Below, piece by piece: positions 8,560-14,769 of a stretch of DNA of 14,769 nucleotides; position 1 is the first letter of the stretch, and each line of letters begins with the position of its first letter. Below the pieces are notes generated by a model that was given only the letters and a program-made list of their open reading frames with translations, had not been told where the DNA came from and did no database searches. The stretch comes from an uncultured Steroidobacter sp. (lineage in GTDB: Bacteria > Pseudomonadota > Gammaproteobacteria > Steroidobacterales > Steroidobacteraceae). Made by a program: the position numbers and the translations under genes. The stretch is taken from contig CAMLEO010000175.1 in NCBI GenBank assembly GCA_946478975.1, forward strand, positions 1 through 14,769, written 5' to 3'.

Positions 8560-9317
8560 TGCGCTGAGGTGATACGGGTGCTCGGGTCGCGCGCGCCGGT
8601 CCTGAATGGAATCAGCATCGGCACGCGACGGCGGTATTCCGCATATTCGGGAAACGCCCGGGTCAAGTCACGCTCTTCGAGCTGAATGGCGATCAGGATG
8701 TACGCAGTGCTCAGCACGGCGAACAGCAGATGCGCGGCCGTCATCGTCGGTGCACACCAGAACGTGAGCAGCCAGCCGACATACAGCGGATGCCGAACGA
8801 GCTTGTACAGCGACGGCGTCCTGAACGCGATCTCCGTGTACGGGCGACGACGGAAATACAGCCAGACCTGGCGCAAGCCGAACAGGTCGAAATGGTTGAT
8901 CAGGAACGTCACATACAACAGCAAAACCCAACCTGCGGCATACCCGCCATAAATAACCATCCGCGCCGTTTCGTTCTGGACATTCCAGATCGACGCGCCG
9001 ATCGGACGCCACTGCCAGAACAGCAGAATCAAAGCGAGGCTGGACAGCAGCACATAAGTGCTGCGCTCCGCCGCCACCGGCACGATGCGAGTCCACCAGC
9101 GCTTGAACGCCGGCCGCGCCATGATGCTGTGCTGAAGAGCGAACAACGCGAGCAGCCCGATGTCGATCGCCAACGCCTCACCGAGACTCGATGTGGCCGG
9201 TGCGTCGATGGAATTGCCGACCAGGAAGTTGCCGAGAAACCCGACGGCATATGGAAACGAGGCGAAGAACACGGCGTAGCAAAACACGCCGTACGCGAGG
9301 ACCAACAGGCGCTTCAT
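8556..9317 (-). CDS. mddA: MddA-like methanethiol S-methyltransferase (NnrU/ICMT-type membrane protein)
   Basis: Predicted to methylate methanethiol with S-adenosylmethionine to give dimethyl sulfide at the inner membrane. The 253-residue protein is hydrophobic, with about five to six membrane segments (near 4-26, 46-63, 88-101, 120-141, 178-190 and 195-212). It carries the family's LQHSIMARPAFKRWW (61-75), ERSTYVL (84-90), FGLRQVW (146-152), RHPLYVGW (175-182), LEERDL (213-218) and a closing YRRRVPMLIPF (228-238). RHPxYxG and the EER segment are the SAM-binding signature shared with isoprenylcysteine methyltransferases and NnrU. The detailed pattern is closest to MddA as I remember it, but the substrate is not proven. 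An upstream in-frame start exists; I chose 9317 for its GGAG 8 bases upstream and the natural membrane start. It is divergent from the hydrolase-LuxR gene. Confidence 0.75.
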   Translation of the reverse strand: MKRLLVLAYGVFCYAVFFASFPYAVGFLGNFLVGNSIDAPATSSLGEALAIDIGLLALFALQHSIMARPAFKRWWTRIVPVAAERSTYVLLSSLALILLFWQWRPIGASIWNVQNETARMVIYGGYAAGWVLLLYVTFLINHFDLFGLRQVWLYFRRRPYTEIAFRTPSLYKLVRHPLYVGWLLTFWCAPTMTAAHLLFAVLSTAYILIAIQLEERDLTRAFPEYAEYRRRVPMLIPFRTGARDPSTRITSAQ

Positions 9318-9456
9318 GGTAATTGCTCCGAGGTGGCTGAACCGCGCCAGCTTCGCGCGGGACCTACAGCGGAACCAGATGAAGAATGTCCCGGCGTGCA
9401 GGCTCGTCCATCCTGCCAGCGTGACATTTGTCCCGAACCGCGTTAGACCTTCCGTC
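9318..9456. promoter_or_regulatory. divergent intergenic region with repeated TGTCCCG motif
   Basis: The 139 bases between mddA and the hydrolase-LuxR gene must hold both promoters. TGTCCCG occurs twice in the same direction (9387-9393 and 9429-9435, 42 bases apart, about four helical turns). CGGGAC, the reverse complement of its last six bases, lies at 9358-9363. GCAGG and CCTGC form a small dyad between the two direct copies. No convincing -35/-10 pair was found by eye. Confidence 0.35.
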
Positions 9457-10545
9457 ATGAAACAGCCCGGCGCGCCGCAGTCGATCCGCTATCTCACCAC
9501 ACGGGATGGCGTGCGCCTGGCCTGGGCGAGCATGGGGCAGGGGCCGCCGCTGGTGAAGGCGGCGAACTGGCTCACTCATCTGCAGTACGACCTGGAAAGC
9601 CCGATCTGGCGCCACTGGATCCATTTCCTCGCCGGGCATTTTCATTTCGTGCGCCACGACGAGCGCGGCTGCGGCATGACGCAGTGGGAAGTGCCGGAGC
9701 TGTCGCTGGATCGATGGGTCGAGGACCTGGAGGCCGTCGTTGATGCGGCGGGCATCACGACGCCGGCGGCGTTTCTTGGGATCTCACAAGGCGCGGCCAC
9801 GTGCATCGCCTATGCGATCCGCCATCCGGAACGGGTGTCGCATCTCATCCTGTACGGCGGCTACGCGACGGGATGGGCGAAGCGCGGCGATGAGCAGGGG
9901 CTGCGGCGCTTTCGCGCCATCGTCGAGCTGATCCAGCTCGGCTGGGGCACCGACAATATTTCCTTCCGCCAGATTTTCACCTCGCGCTTCGTGCCCGGCG
10001 CGAGCACGCACCAGCTCGAATGGTTCAACGAGCTGTGCCGACGCACGACCACACCGGAGATCGCGGCAAAGCTGATGCTCGCGCGCTCGAACATCGACGT
10101 GCGGCCGCTGTTGTCACAAGTGAAGGTGCCGACGTTGGTGATTCACGCTGTCGGCGATGAAGTCACACCTCTCAATGCGAGTCGCGAACTCGCCGCGGAG
10201 ATTCCGAATGCGCAGTTCGTGCAGTTGGAATCTCGCAATCACGTGATGCTGGAAGACGAGCCCGCGTGGGCTCAATTCAAGGACATCGTGCTGGAATTCA
10301 CCGGCCGCAGCTTACAGGAAACAATTCGCCCTGCAGACACTAAGTTGAATGCGTTGACCGATCGCGAGCGCGACGTGCTCGGCGGCATCATGGCTGGCAG
10401 AAGCAACGTCGAGATCGCAACGTCTCTGCACTTGAGCGACAAGACCGTGCGCAACATCGTGTCGCGTATCTTCGAGAAGCTTGAAGTGAAGTCGCGCACG
10501 CAAGCGATCGTGTGCGCGAGAGATCAGGGGTTCGAGGCGCGGTGA
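9457..10545 (+). CDS. alpha/beta-hydrolase domain fused to LuxR-type HTH regulator
   Basis: A 362-residue protein joining an alpha/beta-hydrolase fold (about 10-282) to a C-terminal LuxR/GerE DNA-binding domain (about 296-356). The hydrolase part shows RHDERGCGMT (66-75), the nucleophile elbow GISQG with Ser110, an acid at Asp234 (VGDEVTPL) and His262 (SRNHVML), so the catalytic triad looks intact. The HTH part reads LTDRERDVLGGIMAGRSNVE, then IATSLHLSDKTVRNIVSRIF. It may bind or hydrolyse a small ester, lactone or other ligand and switch transcription; the ligand is unknown. There is no receiver or autoinducer domain. I chose the start at 9457 because homologous hydrolase sequence (SIRYLTTRDGVRLAW) begins there, though no ribosome site precedes it; an ATG at 9379 is an alternative. 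Being divergent from mddA suggests it may control that pair. The 3' end overlaps the VanZ-like gene by 22 bases. Confidence 0.88.
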   Translation: MKQPGAPQSIRYLTTRDGVRLAWASMGQGPPLVKAANWLTHLQYDLESPIWRHWIHFLAGHFHFVRHDERGCGMTQWEVPELSLDRWVEDLEAVVDAAGITTPAAFLGISQGAATCIAYAIRHPERVSHLILYGGYATGWAKRGDEQGLRRFRAIVELIQLGWGTDNISFRQIFTSRFVPGASTHQLEWFNELCRRTTTPEIAAKLMLARSNIDVRPLLSQVKVPTLVIHAVGDEVTPLNASRELAAEIPNAQFVQLESRNHVMLEDEPAWAQFKDIVLEFTGRSLQETIRPADTKLNALTDRERDVLGGIMAGRSNVEIATSLHLSDKTVRNIVSRIFEKLEVKSRTQAIVCARDQGFEAR

Positions 10546-10976
10546 TTGGCTGAGCCCTTTAGGGCCAGCCAGCGGACCAGCGGAAACAGCACACCCGTCG
10601 GGAGTGCGTAGAAGCACACCTCCATCACATCTACCGGCGGGCCCTGTTGTAACTCTGCGATCACCCCAAACACGAGGCCGGCGATCAGGCCAAACAGCGT
10701 CGTTCGCATCCAGGCTCGGACGCCATCCCCCGGCAGCAACAATGATGCGAGCAGGGCGCCGACCCCGAGTGCGGCGACAAAATGGCCGATGTCTCCAAGA
10801 TCGAGAACGGCCTGCCGACGCACCACGAACCGGATGAGCTCGATGAGCACGGCATATCCACCGCCGTACAAAACCCACAGGGCAGTCCGCAACTCGGTGC
10901 GAACCCGGGTAAGTGGCCACCAGTACACGGCACCGATCCAGACAAGAATCGGATGAGCTCGTTGCGCGTCACTCAC
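10524..10976 (-). CDS. VanZ-like integral membrane protein
   Basis: A 150-residue protein with about four membrane segments (near 11-21, 33-52, 62-82, 92-108) and a fifth hydrophobic stretch at 117-138. The block GVIAELQQG then VDVMEVCFYALPTG (104-128) resembles the VanZ pattern (E-x-x-Q ... D-x-x-x-N-x-x-G) in loose form. DLGDIGHFVAALGVGA (59-74) resembles its first conserved segment, so the family call is moderate. VanZ itself gives low-level teicoplanin resistance; the role here is unknown. The GTG at 10976 is the only reasonable start and lacks a good ribosome site. A six-codon ATG mini-ORF (10989 to 10969) overlaps it out of frame and could couple translation. It lies 20 bases after the lipoprotein gene and overlaps the convergent hydrolase-LuxR gene. 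Confidence 0.6.
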   Translation of the reverse strand: MSDAQRAHPILVWIGAVYWWPLTRVRTELRTALWVLYGGGYAVLIELIRFVVRRQAVLDLGDIGHFVAALGVGALLASLLLPGDGVRAWMRTTLFGLIAGLVFGVIAELQQGPPVDVMEVCFYALPTGVLFPLVRWLALKGSANHRASNP

Positions 10977-10996
10977 GTCGGGCGCTCATGCTTGGC

Positions 10997-11575
10997 TCAG
11001 GAAGCCCACAGCGCTTTTTGAGAGGTGAACGCCCACGCGCCGTCTCGTTTGTTCAAGCGGTAAGCAAAGTGGCCGGCGCAGAGCTCGCCGCAGAAGTAGC
11101 CGAACTCGATGCGATAGTCGCCGTTGGCGAGATGTTTCAACTGCGAAACGTAGATCTGGTAGTTATCCAGGTACACGCCCTGTGAGTCCTGCGAACGATG
11201 CGTCGTGTCGTTCTGCATGTATCGCGAGCCAGGCAGCGCATCGATGCCCAGCTGCTGCAACTTCGCGAGCGTGGCCGCATCGGCGTCTTCACCGAACGCC
11301 GACACGAAATATTGTCTGCGGGTGTTGGGAAACTCCGACTCGTTGGACTGCAGCAGTTTCTTGAGAGCCGCCGCGATGACATCGCGGTAATCGTCAGGAA
11401 AGTGCCGGGCGGCCGCGAGTTGTCGGCGGCTCTCGTCCTTCACCCAACGTTGATAGTGCGCTTCCGAACGAAACGTGCGGCAGTTCTCCGCGATCGGCGC
11501 GGAACAGATGTTATAACCTTTGGAGCAGCCGGCCAGAAGCGACAGCAAGCCAAGCAGTAGTACGGTGCCCTTCAT
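10997..11575 (-). CDS. Cys-rich lipoprotein of unknown function
   Basis: A 192-residue protein with a lipoprotein signal: MKGTVLLLGLLSLLAGC, lipobox LLAGC with the lipidated Cys at 17, followed by Ser-Lys rather than Asp, which favours the outer membrane. The mature part has further Cys at 24, 32, 162 and 166, possibly two disulfides. Its C-terminal region reads YFCGELCAGHFAYRL then a Gly-Ala-Trp strand, a CGxLCxG...W motif seen at the ends of several unnamed periplasmic proteins. I do not recognise a named family. The frame extends 23 codons upstream, but the ATG at 11575 gives the signal peptide and overlaps the preceding stop as TGATG, so the two genes are probably translationally coupled. 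The gene is followed 20 bases later by the VanZ-like gene. Confidence 0.82.
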   Translation of the reverse strand: MKGTVLLLGLLSLLAGCSKGYNICSAPIAENCRTFRSEAHYQRWVKDESRRQLAAARHFPDDYRDVIAAALKKLLQSNESEFPNTRRQYFVSAFGEDADAATLAKLQQLGIDALPGSRYMQNDTTHRSQDSQGVYLDNYQIYVSQLKHLANGDYRIEFGYFCGELCAGHFAYRLNKRDGAWAFTSQKALWAS

Positions 11576-12006
11576 CAGCTGCGATACGTCCGAGCAAACA
11601 ATCCAAGAAGGACCAGGCAGGTCCAGCCGGCAAACAACATCCATCCAACCGCGGAGAACGTTCGGGTCGCTTTCTCAGCCGCCAGTTCTTTGTATTTTCC
11701 AGCGAGCTCGGCGGCGGGTCCGGGAAAGATCACAGTGGCGAGAGCAGCGCCGGGCATCAGAAAGAAGAGCAAGAAGCCGCGGGATCTTCTGCTTCCAGTG
11801 TAAGCACGAAGCTCATGGGCGCCGAGGTAGATCGTCAAAGCCACGAGGAGTGCGAGCAGGAGCAGGGCAACGACAGGCGACGCACGCCACAAACCCGACT
11901 TCAAGCCGAAGCCGGATCCCCATTCATATGAATGCCAGAATGCCAACGCTGCCATCGGGCCCGCCAGCAGCACGAGTGCGAACAGGGTGTCGCCATCGAG
12001 CTTCAC
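11575..12006 (-). CDS. four-helix membrane protein, unknown function
   Basis: A 143-residue hydrophobic protein with four predicted membrane helices (about 7-27, 43-64, 77-97 and 117-137) and a Lys/Glu-rich amphipathic stretch (101-115) before the last helix. I recognise no family. I take the start as GTG at 12006, 13 bases after the atpC stop; the open frame continues upstream into atpC, but that part is Pro/Ser/Arg-rich and is a shadow of atpC. No strong ribosome site is seen, so reinitiation after atpC is plausible. The stop overlaps the lipoprotein start (TGATG). Position suggests it is read as a tail of the ATP synthase operon; a link to ATP synthase function is inference. Confidence 0.7.
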   Translation of the reverse strand: MKLDGDTLFALVLLAGPMAALAFWHSYEWGSGFGLKSGLWRASPVVALLLLALLVALTIYLGAHELRAYTGSRRSRGFLLFFLMPGAALATVIFPGPAAELAGKYKELAAEKATRTFSAVGWMLFAGWTCLVLLGLFARTYRS

Positions 12007-12019
12007 CCCGATGCGCTCG

Positions 12020-12439
12020 TTATTGTCGGATCTTGCGCAGCTTCTCGATCGCTTTGATCTGCGCGGCGGCGCGGGCGAGTTCGGCTTGGGCTTCGGCGAG
12101 CTCGACGGCACCGCTGCGGTCGCGCAGGGCTTCTTCAGCGCGCTGTTTGGCCTGCAGGGCGGCGGCTTCGTCGATGTCCTTGGCGCGCAGGGCCGTGTCG
12201 GCGAGCACGGTGATCAGGTGAGGCTGAATTTCGATCGCGCCACCGGAGACGTAGAAGAACTGTTCTTCGCCGCCCGGGGTCTGCACGCGCACTTCGCCGG
12301 GGCGAAGCGTCGTCAGCAGCGGCGCGTGACGAGGCGCAATGCCGATATCGCCCATGGCAGCGGGCGCGAACACCATCGCGGCTTCGCCCGAGAAGATTTC
12401 GCCTTCGGCGCTGACGATATCGACGTGAATAGTAGCCAT
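12020..12439 (-). CDS. atpC: F1F0 ATP synthase epsilon subunit
   Basis: The small central-stalk subunit that couples rotation and inhibits ATP hydrolysis. The 139 residues match the usual length. An N-terminal beta-sandwich (about 1-85) contains [27 protein letters not shown] (30-43) and [11 protein letters not shown] (61-71). A C-terminal helical hairpin (88-136) is rich in Ala, Glu and Lys and includes the regulatory last helix. The ATG at 12439 is chosen over one seven codons upstream because it gives the conserved N-terminus and has a GAG-type site about 6 bases before it. It lies 54 bases after atpD, a gap occupied by a strong stem-loop. Confidence 0.97.
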   Translation of the reverse strand: MATIHVDIVSAEGEIFSGEAAMVFAPAAMGDIGIAPRHAPLLTTLRPGEVRVQTPGGEEQFFYVSGGAIEIQPHLITVLADTALRAKDIDEAAALQAKQRAEEALRDRSGAVELAEAQAELARAAAQIKAIEKLRKIRQ

Positions 12440-12456
12440 GTGTGCTCTTTGACTTT

Positions 12457-12484
12457 GCACAGGCGGCGTTGCCGCCGCCCGTGC
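12457..12484 (-). promoter_or_regulatory. 12-bp stem-loop with GCAA tetraloop between atpD and atpC
   Basis: On the minus strand GCACGGGCGGCG pairs with CGCCGCCTGTGC (12 pairs, one of them G-U), closed by a GCAA loop of the stable GNRA type. It begins 9 bases after the atpD stop and ends 17 bases before the atpC ATG. It has no U-tract and sits inside an operon, so it more likely sets mRNA stability or atpC translation than full termination. Confidence 0.6.
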
Positions 12485-12493
12485 TGAAGTGAG

Positions 12494-14769
<2,276 letters not shown>

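Noticed and set aside
12022..12111. Extension of the four-helix membrane protein into atpC from an upstream ATG
   Set aside because: The extra 35 residues are a Pro/Ser/Lys/Arg-rich shadow of the atpC coding sequence. The GTG at 12006 just after atpC is the sensible start.

Overview
The window is GC-rich chromosomal DNA, coding almost wall to wall (no gene-free stretch exceeds about 140 bases), most likely from a gammaproteobacterium. The evidence is an F1 ATP synthase gene run (atpG-atpD-atpC) on the same side as glmU and glmS, the classic gammaproteobacterial atp-glmU-glmS neighbourhood, plus SlyD, SelO and a gammaproteobacterial-looking AtpB beta subunit ([23 protein letters not shown]). 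Placement in the Steroidobacterales/Nevskiales area is only a guess. I see no tRNA, rRNA, CRISPR array, insertion sequence or phage gene.

Layout, left to right. (1) leuA (41-1738, +) encodes a long type-2 2-isopropylmalate synthase. It converges on a minus-strand block with a perfect 12-bp hairpin between the two. (2) The minus-strand block, read right to left, is selO, glmU, glmS, slyD, a small DUF2934 protein and a two-CBS-domain protein (8160 down to 1775). glmU and glmS make the UDP-GlcNAc precursor for peptidoglycan and LPS. The other genes are housekeeping, chaperone or stress-type functions. (3) The accessory middle (8215-10976) holds an MddA-like methanethiol S-methyltransferase gene coupled by an ATGA overlap to a small protein that looks like a free-standing EF-Tu domain III. 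Divergent from them is a fused alpha/beta-hydrolase-LuxR regulator. Its 3' end overlaps a convergent VanZ-like membrane protein gene by 22 bp. (4) Minus-strand genes 12006-10524 are a four-helix membrane protein, a Cys-rich lipoprotein (joined by a TGATG overlap) and the VanZ-like protein. They follow atpC so closely that they may be read as a tail of the ATP synthase operon. (5) atpC, atpD and the 3' part of atpG (cut by the right edge) complete the window; a strong GNRA-capped stem-loop lies between atpD and atpC.

The core genes are ordinary. The parts worth attention are the insert of about 5.4 kb between atpC and glmU, especially the mddA / EF-Tu-domain-III pair with its divergent hydrolase-LuxR neighbour, the unrecognised membrane-protein/lipoprotein pair after atpC, and several RNA hairpins placed at start codons or gene junctions. 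No unmistakable new system is evident; the mddA module is the best candidate.
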